A stretch of 64,000 bases of DNA from Cryptomeria japonica (lineage: Eukaryota; Streptophyta; Pinopsida; Cupressales; Cupressaceae). Where the stretch lies: the NCBI RefSeq assembly GCF_030272615.1, contig NC_081414.1:825078396-825142395 (forward strand), given 5' to 3'. Under the pieces are notes generated by a model. The model had not been told where the DNA came from, did no database searches, and saw only the letters and a list, made by a program, of their open reading frames with translations. A program made the position numbers and the translations under genes. This document shows, in pieces, positions 54,285 through 64,000 of this stretch (positions are counted from its first letter, which is position 1; each line of letters starts with the position of its first letter).

Positions 54285-56114
54285 TTAGTGAAACACTTCC
54301 TTTATTCCCTCTACTAGGACACTGTCGTTTAATGGTGGGAAATAGTATTCTGAATCCTCTACAGGTCCATTTGCAGATGCTGGCGGAAACTGAGATCCTG
54401 GTGGTACCATCGGTCCATTGGCCGATTCTGGAGGAAATCTCCCATTTTGTACTTGACTAATTTCTTCTTGTGAATATCTGCAGGTTTCAACGATCATGGC
54501 TTGACCATACTGCGTGGTTGGAACAATTTCGTACCCTGTGGTGGGAGCATTTTCAGGTGGATTGGTAGTACGCATCTCTTGTTGGAAAATGTCGGCCGCA
54601 ATTTTGAACTCAGGACACTGCAACTCGGAATGTTGGTTCGTGTTGTGGAGTCTGCACCAACTAGACAGGGCTGCTTCGGCTAAAAACACTTTGCTTGAAG
54701 AGGGGTTCTCTTGACTTTGCGCATTTGGTGGATTGTCCAAGGGCGTCACCACATTTCCATTGTTTGGAGCCGTGTTCCATGGTCTTCTTTGGAAACCTTG
54801 ATTGTTATTTCCTTGATAATTGTTTCTAAATCCTTGATTATTATTCCCTTGGAAATTTTGGTTGTGATTGATTCTTTGCATGCTTTGGAGTTGATTATTC
54901 TGGTTCCTCAAATGAGTGACCTCAGTTGATAACCTCTTGACTTGTTCAATTAGCTCTTTCATTTCGTCTTTCTCTTCTTGTGTCCTTGACGAATTTGTAG
55001 CATTTTGCAGGTACACAGGTTGAGCGGGTGGGGCTTGAGAAATTGGAGCTCCTGGGTGAAGGACCAACTGATTCGCCGGCTGTACGCTTGGATAGGTCGC
55101 TTGCGGAATTGGATTCATGACTGGAGTTTGGTTGGCCAAAGCCGTGCCAACTGCTTGCATCTGGTTCGGTGCTGCGACGGGTCCCATATGTAGTAGTGGT
55201 CCAGTGATGTTTTGTCCCATGTGCTTACTCACTTCAATGGCTCTTGTATAGGCCGCATTTAGATCATTCGGAGTCGGATGTGTCCTCACGAACATAGCTG
55301 TGAGATGATCTAAGGCTCCATAGTAAATTTCCCTTGGATCTGCAATAAGATAAGGAGGACGTAACATTGTGTATGCTCGGTGAAATCTGTCGTTAAAGGA
55401 AGTAATAGGTTCATGTTCTCTCCTTCGTACTTCAACAAACTGTCTATATAACTCTGCTGGTGTAGTTGGGATGCCAAATTTAGCAATGAATGCGTCTTTC
55501 ATCGCGTCCCAAGTCCTGATAGACCCTGTGGGCAAATGAATAAACCAAAAGTATGCCTCTTCTCCCAATGAGTAGGGAAAAAGCCTACATGCCACGTCCC
55601 CATATTCAATTTGTCTGTTACGAAGAAGGCCCTCGAACATCTTGATGTGATCTTCTGCCGTGCGATGGAAATCACTAACATTGAACTTGGAACAAAAGTG
55701 TTCGGGATTCTTCGGCATATCATGATAAACTGCAAATTCCAATGGTGATGGATTATTGACTAGCCACGTCGCACCATTAAGTACATGAGGAGGAGGAGGT
55801 GGAGGTGGAGCACGATGTGCCATTGTACGGTTTGAAGCTGAACTTGATGAGCTAGCTTGGTTCTTTGTTTGTGAAATCGCCTGGATACTAGATTGGATCG
55901 CTGCTTGGACTTGTTCTTGAAGAACTTGTGATGACTCAGGAGATCCTTCCAATCTTAGTTCGAACTCTTTGGGAGTGTCCTCTCTCTTAACTCGCTTTGC
56001 TTTGGAAGTAAACTGAAGTTCACTTAGATCCTTGATGCCTGGTGTGGACCTCAACAACCTTTGATGTTTCTCGGGCGAGAAAGAACCAATGCGATCCAGC
56101 GTGAAGTCTTGCAA
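54285..56114 (-). CDS. gag: Gag polyprotein, main part, unit 3
   Basis: Same as unit 1, including the polyproline run, capsid-like region, CHHC knuckle and the flanking TAA codons at 56120-56118 and 54287-54285. Confidence 0.9.
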   Translation of the reverse strand: MQDFTLDRIGSFSPEKHQRLLRSTPGIKDLSELQFTSKAKRVKREDTPKEFELRLEGSPESSQVLQEQVQAAIQSSIQAISQTKNQASSSSSASNRTMAHRAPPPPPPPHVLNGATWLVNNPSPLEFAVYHDMPKNPEHFCSKFNVSDFHRTAEDHIKMFEGLLRNRQIEYGDVACRLFPYSLGEEAYFWFIHLPTGSIRTWDAMKDAFIAKFGIPTTPAELYRQFVEVRRREHEPITSFNDRFHRAYTMLRPPYLIADPREIYYGALDHLTAMFVRTHPTPNDLNAAYTRAIEVSKHMGQNITGPLLHMGPVAAPNQMQAVGTALANQTPVMNPIPQATYPSVQPANQLVLHPGAPISQAPPAQPVYLQNATNSSRTQEEKDEMKELIEQVKRLSTEVTHLRNQNNQLQSMQRINHNQNFQGNNNQGFRNNYQGNNNQGFQRRPWNTAPNNGNVVTPLDNPPNAQSQENPSSSKVFLAEAALSSWCRLHNTNQHSELQCPEFKIAADIFQQEMRTTNPPENAPTTGYEIVPTTQYGQAMIVETCRYSQEEISQVQNGRFPPESANGPMVPPGSQFPPASANGPVEDSEYYFPPLNDSVLVEGIKEVFH

Positions 56115-56117
56115 GGA

Positions 56118-56345
56118 TTATTGTGGGTTCCTTTGGTTGTGAAGATTTCGAGCTATGACCCTTTGATGTTCTTCGGCTCTATCTTCCTCTTGCTCTAAGA
56201 TGATTCTGACTCTGTTATATTCGACTTGACTTCTCCTTGCGTTCCAAGCTACTTGATTCAATTCGGAAATGATGTCTTCTTGGGTATTGCCTATTTGCAA
56301 ATTGGGTTGCACCACTTGATTCAGTCCTTCATTCGGCAACACCAT
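56118..56345 (-). CDS. gag: Gag N-terminal segment, unit 3
   Basis: 75 codons from the first ATG after the PBS to the in-frame TAA, identical to units 1 and 2. Confidence 0.65.
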   Translation of the reverse strand: MVLPNEGLNQVVQPNLQIGNTQEDIISELNQVAWNARRSQVEYNRVRIILEQEEDRAEEHQRVIARNLHNQRNPQ

Positions 56346-56419
56346 CGTACTTCATGATCATGTTTGCAATGTATTTCTCTTTTCAAAATCTTCAGACTTC
56401 GAACTTTGAAACTAAAGAG

Positions 56420-56436
56420 CCCTCCTTCTAGCGCCA
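56420..56436 (-). other. Primer-binding site (tRNA-Asn type), unit 3
   Basis: TGGCGCTAGAAGGAGGG on the minus strand, four bases inside the LTR edge at 56441. Confidence 0.8.
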
Positions 56437-56440
56437 ATTC

Positions 56441-57517
56441 TGTTGACATGTATTTTGTACACAATCATACACAGAATAAAATACCGACAGGCATCTTATC
56501 CTCTCTTGAGAAAATAGTCTCTAACTGCTGAAGATCTGCAAAAAGGATCAGTTAGATGGACTCCAAGGTTCTTTTAGTGGGGTCTCCACGTGTGGACAAG
56601 CTTTTTTAGTGGTATGATGTGATTTGCTGTTTCCTCCAAGGCGTCTTACGGATTCAAAAGTTCGAAGATTTTACTAAACTAAAAGGAACTTTCAAAAAAA
56701 TGGAAAAAGGACAGGGTTTAAGTAAGTCTAATCTAGCCTAACCCTATGAACGACTTAGCATGAATGAGATTTGGCAAGACTCAACCAACTTCAATTTTGC
56801 CATAAGATAACAACTCAATTGAAATTAGTGCGATCTTCTAAGGTAATAATGGTATTCAATGCATCAAAGACCAAGGACACTACTACGAAGGTACATATCC
56901 TAGATGCGAAAATGCTTGAAGGTTAAGGACTCAAAATGTTTTCCAGTCGACCACGCAAGGCGTTCCTACAATCAGCAAGAAGCTAGTGGTTTGGATAGCG
57001 AATCCTACCAAATATCGAATCTCACACTTAGTCTTTCAAATTAACAAACTACTTTGATTGAGCGTGATTCAAGTACATCCAACAACCATGAAGATAACTT
57101 AAGAAATTTGCAACAAAACACCATAACTTCAATATTTTATTGATTTCCAAGTCATCATATACAACAATTGCTTGAATTTCTCTCTTCAAGACTCAATCTT
57201 GCTACAAAATAAAAATTGCTTCTAACTCTAATCTCTCTATTACATCAACTATTATCTCTCACACTTATTCACTATTTTTCTATTATCAAATGAAATGGAA
57301 AATGGGGGTATAAATAGCATCCCCAGTTACAATGAAAGGTCCAGATTGAAAATAAATCAATGGACAAGATCATGACACCTAAACCCTAATTAGGGTTTGT
57401 TACAAATGACCTCCTTTTTACTGAACAACATTAAATACATAGCCAAATATTAAATTTGGCACAAAAATCTAGGAGGTATCAACCAATGAGAAATAAGATG
57501 TCATGTCATCTGTAACA
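56441..57517 (-). repeat. Shared LTR between units 3 and 4
   Basis: Single LTR, same termini and internal landmarks as the other internal LTRs. Confidence 0.85.
57381..57398. promoter_or_regulatory. Palindromic double telo-box, unit 4 LTR
   Basis: Perfect 18-bp palindrome in U3. Confidence 0.7.
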
Positions 57518-60500
57518 ACCTTTCATCTAGAATCTTATTCCCTTTCCAATTCTCTTTCTTAGCATATGCAATGAATTTTGTCACGATTCCTTCGATTTCT
57601 GTGCTTGGAATCTCGGGAAGATTCTTGATACTCTCTTCTAAGTGGATAACCTGATCAAATGCATCTAGAAGAGCTGTGTCCCAAGTAGGTTCAAGTTCTT
57701 TTGTTCTATCAATCAGGAGCATGGTGGCATACATTTGATCATACTGCTCATCTGTAACATCTGCGTCCTTGCGAAAGATGATCTTGATTCTATCCTCAAA
57801 TTCTTGTAAATCCACATCTGTCTCGACCTCGATCCTTCTGCCAAGAATGGTACGAAGTACCTCAAATACTCTGTCCTGGATCGGATTGATCACCTCCTCA
57901 ACTTGACCACATCTAACACTGATGTCCTCAAAGAGAACACTCTTTATATGGAGTAAGGTTGACCACTGAAACAAACTGTGAGAATCACCTTCTAAGATCC
58001 TCTCTTGTGCTAAAATTCTTCTGGATGTGTGTCTTATAACTTTCAAGACAGGGATGACAACGTCCTTGGTATGAGCAAATGCAGCTACTGTTGCCATCAA
58101 TCTGTGAATAATCTCAAGAACTTGGATAGCCTGATGGGTGATCTTCGACATCCTTGTAACAAACTCAATGGCCACCGTGTGAGATCTATCCATCCAACTA
58201 CATGTACGCTGGACCAGGTTCCTGAATCTTTCTGCTTCATTGATTGATTGAAGGGGCAATGCCTGCAATGGTGATCTAACTGGATCCTGACGTCCCAAAG
58301 GTTCATTGATGTGACTGAAATATGTCCTCCATGCACCGACCTCTTTCTCAAGCTTTCTATTCTTTTCTACTTCTTCTCTAAACTTGTCCTTCAATGCCTC
58401 AAATGTGTCGGTGGCATCATCTAAAGTCTGCTCTACTGTGGATGGTCCTAACTCAATAGTCTGTATATGGTAGTCTTCTGCTAGGATCTCACCCTCATAT
58501 TTTGTCTGCTGCCGGTGTAGCTATCTGCAGTTTTCTAGATCCAGTCTCATCTCGAATCATCTTGGACATCTTTGTAGCCTTCTTTTTCTCTGTTGTCATA
58601 TGTGAACGTCCCACGAGGCTCTCTAAATCAATTGCACTGTCCTCGTCCTCAATTACGATCACCTTAGTCAATCTTTCCTTCAACCAATCTGGGATATTCG
58701 ATCTTGTCTCTTGAACTTGAATCTCTTTATGTACTATTTCTTCTTGTCTGGAGGAGATGCTACTTCATTATCATTATCTAAATCATAGTCTTGGAGAGAT
58801 CCATCGGATGAAACATGCTGTACCTGTCTTCCTCCTGCCTATCATTCTGTACCATCGATTCCATGGACTCTTCCACTCGAACTGTTCTATCCTCTGGCCT
58901 GGAAGAAGTACCTGGTGTTTGATCTTTGTTGCACCTTGCTTTTTCTTGGAAGGCTCTTTCTTTTCTGATCTTTCCTTTCTCTTTGAACCTCTCGAATGGA
59001 GATTGCCCTCACTGGCACCACTCGAAGGTTACCCTCACCTGAATTCCTAGGATTAGGATTGCCTTCACTAACACTGGCTCCACCTTCGGCTGGTTTCTCT
59101 TCCAAAGTAAAAGACATAGCTATGCCTTGTTCCCCCAACTTCTGATGCTGAACGTCTACCCAATCTGCGAGTACAAGACAAGACTGGTGCCATCAAATCA
59201 TCTAATCCACGGCCTCGGGCTCATTCCAATTCAAACTTATTGTCTTGCTTTCTCTATCATATGAAGATTGGATGTGCCTGCCGTTGTCCTGAGCTTGGTC
59301 GGCTACTCTGTAAATCTTACATTTCCTGATGAAATCCAAAGGCAATCTAGAATGTATTTTTCGTTTCACTTCGAGATCATCTAGGAGATTCATCATAAAA
59401 TCTTCAATTTGGTACTCATGTCTAAATCTTCTACCGACCGTCTCCTCTAAGTGTCCATGTGGATCAAAACTATTCCTCCAAGCAAAAGATGAAAAAGGAT
59501 ACAAGGCTAACTCTTCTCTGCGTCATCCATGGCTAAGACATTAGGACATACCTCAACTGAATTACCCAAAATAATAGGTACCTGAACTCCATTCTGATGT
59601 CTGTGTCTGAATGCCTTCACATATGCTGCCAACTGCCTTGTTACTTCAAGTAACACAATTCTATCTGTCGGGTACCTCGGCAACATGTATGGAGGTAAAG
59701 GACATCCATGCACTCTAATGTAAGTGAACTTGGAAACTGAATGAACCAAGCACCGTACCCTCTGATGAATTCCTGGGCATCCTGAGATAATCTGTTGTGA
59801 ATCCCTCCTTGCAACGTCCTTGTGATGTTCATCGTGAAAGTATCATTGATTAACTTGTAGTTCTTCCCTGGTGGATGATGCAAGTAGGTATAGGATTCAC
59901 AAACTCTGACCTCGCCGGGTCCTCTTCAATCACTCCTCTGTGAGGTAGTCCTGCGTACTCAACGCTCCTGATTAAGGCATAGATGACGTATGAACTCATG
60001 TGGAAGGACTTAGTAGCCCTGAGTCTTCTCAACTGTACGGTCCAAGCAATGGCTAATTATCCTAGCCCAATGTATTGTACCCTTTCCTTGAACAATCACC
60101 TGGATGAAGTAAAACATCCATTTCTCAAAATAGAAGGCATGAGGTGCTCCTGTAACTCTGTTGAGCATGGTAATCAAATCTCTGTACTCCTCTTGGAAAT
60201 CAATCCTGTGTGGTGTGTTCGGCTACTTTGCTCAGACGGGGACGACTCTTAAGTAGCCAGTTCTTGTTGATTATGCTTAGGCAAGCATCTGGATCATCAT
60301 CATACACTGATCTGGCTCCTTCTCAATGCTCTTGTATATCATGTCCCTGTGCTCTGGAAGATGGAAGGCTTCACTTATGGCTTCCTCTGAAAGGTACGCC
60401 AAAGTGTTTCCCTCATTGGACACAATTGTCCTGGACTGTGGATTGTAATGACGGGCACACTCGATCATTAACTCGTGGCACTGAATGGCTGGAGGAAAAC

Positions 60501-60723
60501 CGGCCGCCTTAATGATGCCACTCTCTATTATTCTCCGGGCGACAGGTGATGGCTTGCCGATGTAAGGGACCTCCCGGAACTTCTTTGTGCTAAAGTTCCC
60601 CAAGTTGGTATCTCCAATGTTGCTCCACTTGGACACGATCTTGGTCTCCACTTCTTCGGTCTTCTGATCCTCTTTCATGAGAGTCGAGCGACTGGTGGAT
60701 GCTCCCGCCTTTGGGGTCGCCAT
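57501..60723 (-). pseudogene. Accessory ORF of unit 4, frameshifted by clustered small indels
   Basis: The C-terminal 297 codons (57501-58394) and the N-terminal part (60723 down to about 60330) match unit 3. Between 58,500 and 60,325 about 15 indels of 1-2 bp break the frame. Insertions lie near 58501, 59019, 59162, 59756, 60039, 60223 and 60323. Deletions lie near 58751, 58827, 58931, 59205, 59513, 59732, 59761 and 59928. One substitution lies near 58760. The net change is +1. Tight clustering, indel-only character and perfect flanks look more like a low-quality consensus patch than decay, so the real gene may be intact. Confidence 0.75.
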
Positions 60724-60725
60724 AC

Positions 60726-60930
60726 CTACACAACATTTCATTATAAGAAATAGATTTTGCAATAAATAACGTAAATAAGAGAGATAAATTTTAGGAAACC
60801 TCATGATAAGTCTCTAGAGTTATCATTTCCTAAAATACAACGATTGAGCTAAGAGATATTCAAGAATCAAAATTTCAAAATTTGAAATATGACGATGAAT
60901 GAATAAAGCAATAACAATAAATCGCCATAC
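60726..60930 (-). other. Predicted leader intron, unit 4
   Basis: Same GT/AG sites and flanking AGGTATGGCGA repeats as in unit 1. Confidence 0.65.
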
Positions 60931-61516
60931 CTCGATAGAGAGCTAACTCTAGAATGCAAAAACAAAATTTGCCTAGGCAAAATTTGAGGTATAAAGTAAT
61001 CTTCAATATGATCTCCTCAAAATTGACTTCGCCACCTCTGGAGAGAACGTGATCTTCAATTATCGCCTTGGTCCTTGGTCTCGAATGGATCTTCAAATTC
61101 GCACTTTGGCGTGGTCTCCAAGTCCTTAGCAAATTCGCCTTAATGTATCCTCAAGCTCGCACTTGGTGTGGTCTTCAAATTCGCACCACCTTTTGATTGC
61201 TTACGCCACCTTGGATGGAATTCGCACCTCTTCAAACACACTTCGCACTCCACACAAGATGATACTAGCGCCACCTTTGGTTTGAAATCGCACCACCTTT
61301 TGATAACTTAGCGCGCCACCCTTGGATGAATGAAACTCGCACTATATTCGCCTCTTCTCAATTCGCATGAAGGAAGGTAAAATAATGATGTAGAAAATGA
61401 AATCTCTCACCCCTTATATATAGCGCGTTCATCCTTCACCCCTTAGGCCGACTTGATAAAATATAACAATTTCAAACGATTTTTAAATGATTTTTAAATT
61501 AAATAACAAGGCCGAC
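60931..61516 (-). promoter_or_regulatory. Internal promoter and leader exon, unit 4
   Basis: Two GTCGGCC boxes, a TATATATAAG box (about 61422-61414) and a GTGCGA-rich leader. Confidence 0.6.
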
Positions 61517-61759
61517 CTCCATATATGAGCGCTCCAATTCGATTTTTTTATTAATTAATTAACTATTAATGCCTTGCGTTTTTTTTTTTTTAATTTGCAA
61601 ATTTCGATTTTAATCAAGGCGAAATAATTAATAAATGTTTAACGCCATATTAAATGCCAATTTAAATAGGATTTTCAAATTTTAAATCGATTTAGCATTT
61701 AAGGAAATTTGAATTGTTTAATTTGGCGCCAAAAATATGAAAATAAAGGGACGTACCTC

Positions 61760-63861
61760 ATCGCTCTGGTCCCTTGGAGAGGGACAGGAGCGATCCATGA
61801 TCTTGGTCTTGATTCTTGCGTTTTCAACGTTCAACTCCTTCATTTCCACGTTCCAAATCGATCATCTGGTGGTCCTTCGAATTTGAATTTCTTTCTTGTG
61901 CGAGCAAATGCATCTTATGACCATCATCGCCCTGGTCCCTTGGAGAGGGACAGGAGCGATCCTAAGGTTTTTGCTTGAAATTCTCCATTTTGGTACGATC
62001 CTTTCCTTGTATCATCTTCCAAATGCCTTTTAAAACCTTGTGCGTCCTTGTCTTAACGTGATTTTCAAAGAATATCATGTGTTTTGCCTAACATCGCCCT
62101 TGTCCCTTGGAGAGGGACAGGAGCGATCTCCATGTCTTCACGTTCATCTTGTATCTTTGACCTTCGAACTTCCATTGTAAGGCGAATAACGTCTATGCTC
62201 ATTCCTTTCGCGCTTGTTCCATTTGTCTTCATTATGTGTTTGGACGTATTAAAGGGACCATCGCCCTTGTCCCTTGGAGAGGGACAGGAGCGATCCATTA
62301 TTTCTCCTTGATCTTGGCGACTTTTAAACTTCGATCTCCTTTGCAATGTCCTTCAAACGTCGTCCTTCGCACTTCCTAACCTCACTTCGCCTTGATCTTT
62401 GAAGGAACGTGAGTGTTTTGATAGTATCGCCTTGGTCCTTGTCCAAAGGACAGGAGCGATATGGGGCTTTTACACTATTTGGCGATGTTTAGACGTTCAA
62501 ACCCATTGCAAATTATCTTCAAACGATGTCTTGGAGCATATGTTATCTTAGGGCGTCTTGACTTAGCTTGACCTTGAAGCAAAACAAGGAATCCAAAGCA
62601 AATCGCCCTGGTCCCTTGGAGAGGGACAGGAGCGATATGGTTCCTAGATCCATTTTGGTGATTATTTAACGTTCAAAACTCTTGTTTATCATCTTGTTGT
62701 CATACCATGGACCCTCCAGAACATTGCAACATCTTGTCCTTACGTAAATTTTGCCTGAAATGGCCAATGCATCTAACATCGCTCTGGTCCCTTGGAGAGG
62801 GACAGGAGCGAAGTTCATCATTGCGAGCTCGTTCTTGTTTTTACCAACTTGCAATTATCTTCATTGCGTGAAATGACGTCCTTTAAGTCCTCTTTGTAAC
62901 TTAATATTTGCTTGTCCTTTGAAATCGATGCCTTAATGGAAATATCGCTCTGGTCCCTTGGAGAGGGACAGGAGCGATATGGGTCTTAGAGTGCACATTC
63001 CTTCCATGTGATGACCTTTACAACCTTGCGCTTGATGGAAATGCCCTAAAATGTCTTCGCCACCCTTCGTCTTGACTTGGATCGGTTTAAACATGAACAA
63101 GAAGCAATACAACCATTGTATCGCCCTGGTCCCTTGGAGAGGGACAGGAGCGAACTTGCTCTTGTGGCCTTCATTTCACTTTGTCACCTCCCAAATTTAT
63201 ATTCAACGGACTCGTCCTTCTTCACTCTATTCGTCCATGCCTTGACGTCATTTGTAACTTTGCAAGAAAAGTAATTGTATCAAAAATCGCTCTGGTCCCT
63301 TCCTGAGGGACAGGAGCGAACTAGGCATTTAACACTGGTATGGACGTCCCAAAAATCTTCAATTTATATTCAACGCATTTATCTCATGTTTTCCCTTGTT
63401 TTTGAACGTAAACTTGCCTTGACCCTTGTCTGGATTTTGCAAAATGAAGGAAATCGCTCTGGTCCCTGGGAGAGGGACGAGAGCTACAAGGTACTTCGCC
63501 CTGGTCCCTTGGAGAGGGACAGGAGCGATTTGGTCAATATAGGTCATTCTCCTTCGTTTTTGCATATCAAATTATATTCATTTGGCAAAGTATCTTCCCT
63601 TGGACGTCCTCAAATTGTTAAGTTTTCAAAATCTTGCAAGGACAAGACGAAATTTGAATTGTAGCTCCGGTCCTTCACTGAGGGACAGGAGCGATTTTCC
63701 TCCTGGAGGCATTTCTGTGCTCATGAAAATCTTCAATTTATATTCAATGGAAAGATCTCGCCGTTCTCCATCACTTCAAACGTAAAATTTGTCTGGACTC
63801 TGCAAGGATGATGAGATATTTGAAATTGAGCTCCCGTCCTTCACTGAGGGACAGGAGCGAT
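61760..63861 (-). repeat. Phased hairpin array, unit 4 (14 copies)
   Basis: Same dyads and steps as in unit 1. The last 139 bases of the window after it are the start of the non-coding region before pol. Confidence 0.9.
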
Positions 63862-64000
63862 TTTGCTCCTACAGGCCAAAATAACAAGATTTTTCACATT
63901 TTAACACTTCACGAGGCGAAAACAAATTAATTCCAATGCCCAGGATCAAAATTCAAAAAAAGTCAAAATTTGGTCAAAATATTCAATCAGACAAAAATTC

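Larger units (their letters stand above)
40422..56440 (-). mobile_element. Array unit 3 (complete)
   Basis: Same layout as unit 1. I found no substitution separating its internal region from that of unit 1, so units 1 and 3 are closer to each other than either is to unit 2. Confidence 0.9.
8384..64000 (-). mobile_element. Head-to-tail tandem array of a 16,019-bp Ty3/gypsy Tat-like retrotransposon
   Basis: LTR left ends occur at 8384, 24403, 40422 and 56441, always 16,019 bp apart, and every internal landmark repeats with the same offset. Each junction has one LTR shared by two units (internal-LTR-internal) with no flanking host DNA. One unit is LTR 1,077 bp plus internal region 14,942 bp, so a free element with two LTRs would be 17,096 bp. 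Unit-specific substitutions spotted: 25833, 37195 and 39751 in unit 2, and 8391 in the outer LTR. Unit 4 carries an indel cluster (58,500-60,325). The array continues beyond the window. Possible origins are unequal LTR-LTR recombination, integration of concatemers or LTR circles, or an assembly artefact. Confidence 0.9.
56441..64000 (-). mobile_element. Array unit 4 (cut by the window end)
   Basis: Contains the LTR, accessory ORF region, promoter, hairpin array and the first bases of the region before pol. Outside 58,500-60,325 I see no differences from unit 3. The net length change is +1, so downstream features lie 48,058 bp from their unit 1 counterparts. Confidence 0.9.

Noticed and set aside
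57501-60723. Unit 4 accessory ORF as an evolutionarily decayed pseudogene
   Set aside because: The indels cluster in 1.8 kb, with almost no substitutions and perfect sequence on both sides. A consensus-quality problem is more likely, although the feature is listed as broken because that is what the sequence shows.

Overview
The window looks like intergenic DNA of a seed plant with a large, repeat-rich nuclear genome. A big gymnosperm-type genome would fit, but nothing here proves it. The grounds are plant-type Ty3/gypsy retrotransposons, a primer-binding site matching plant tRNA-Asn, plant telo-box motifs, plant-like splice sites and a tRNA-derived SINE. I see no ordinary host gene; almost everything is retrotransposon.

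Layout. (1) 1-4357 is the decayed 3' part of element A on the + strand: a hairpin array, an internal promoter, a leader intron, a broken accessory ORF and an LTR. (2) 4358-7076 is the 3' part of a more distant relative, element B, also on +: a 43-bp repeat array, a promoter, an ORF remnant and an LTR. Element A appears to have inserted into B's array. (3) 7077-8383 is unassigned DNA holding a SINE (7548-7857, minus strand) flanked by 7-bp direct repeats. (4) 8384-64000 is a head-to-tail array, on the minus strand, of one large Ty3/gypsy Tat-like element with a period of exactly 16,019 bp. It comprises three full units and a fourth cut by the window edge. Adjacent units share a single 1,077-bp LTR. 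The units are almost identical; I found three substitutions unique to unit 2, one in the outer LTR, and a 1.8-kb patch of small indels in unit 4.

Each unit, read on the minus strand, runs: LTR, tRNA-Asn primer-binding site, gag (interrupted by one in-frame TAA), a second in-frame TAA, pol, a non-coding region, an array of 14 hairpins, an internal TATA promoter, a leader exon, a 205-bp intron, a 1,073-codon accessory ORF, and the next LTR. The pol order is protease, CHHC finger, RNase H of the Tat archaeal-like type, reverse transcriptase, gypsy RNase H, integrase with GPY/F module. The accessory protein has a strong basic nuclear signal, an acidic middle and a coiled coil, but no membrane segment.

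The most interesting structure is the hairpin array. Fourteen near-identical 35-bp dyads sit 166-167 or 176 bp apart (42 bp once), with diverged sequence between them. The inverted, diverged element A keeps exactly the same 167-bp spacing, and paired changes preserve the stems. The array lies directly upstream of a conserved internal promoter (two GTCGGCC boxes plus TATA) driving a spliced leader. In that leader the intron is bounded by a duplicated 11-mer containing an ATG, so splicing replaces a decoy start codon with the true one. My working idea is a separately transcribed nuclear accessory gene with an array of phased dyad sites that its own protein, or nucleosomes, could read. This is inference, not demonstrated.
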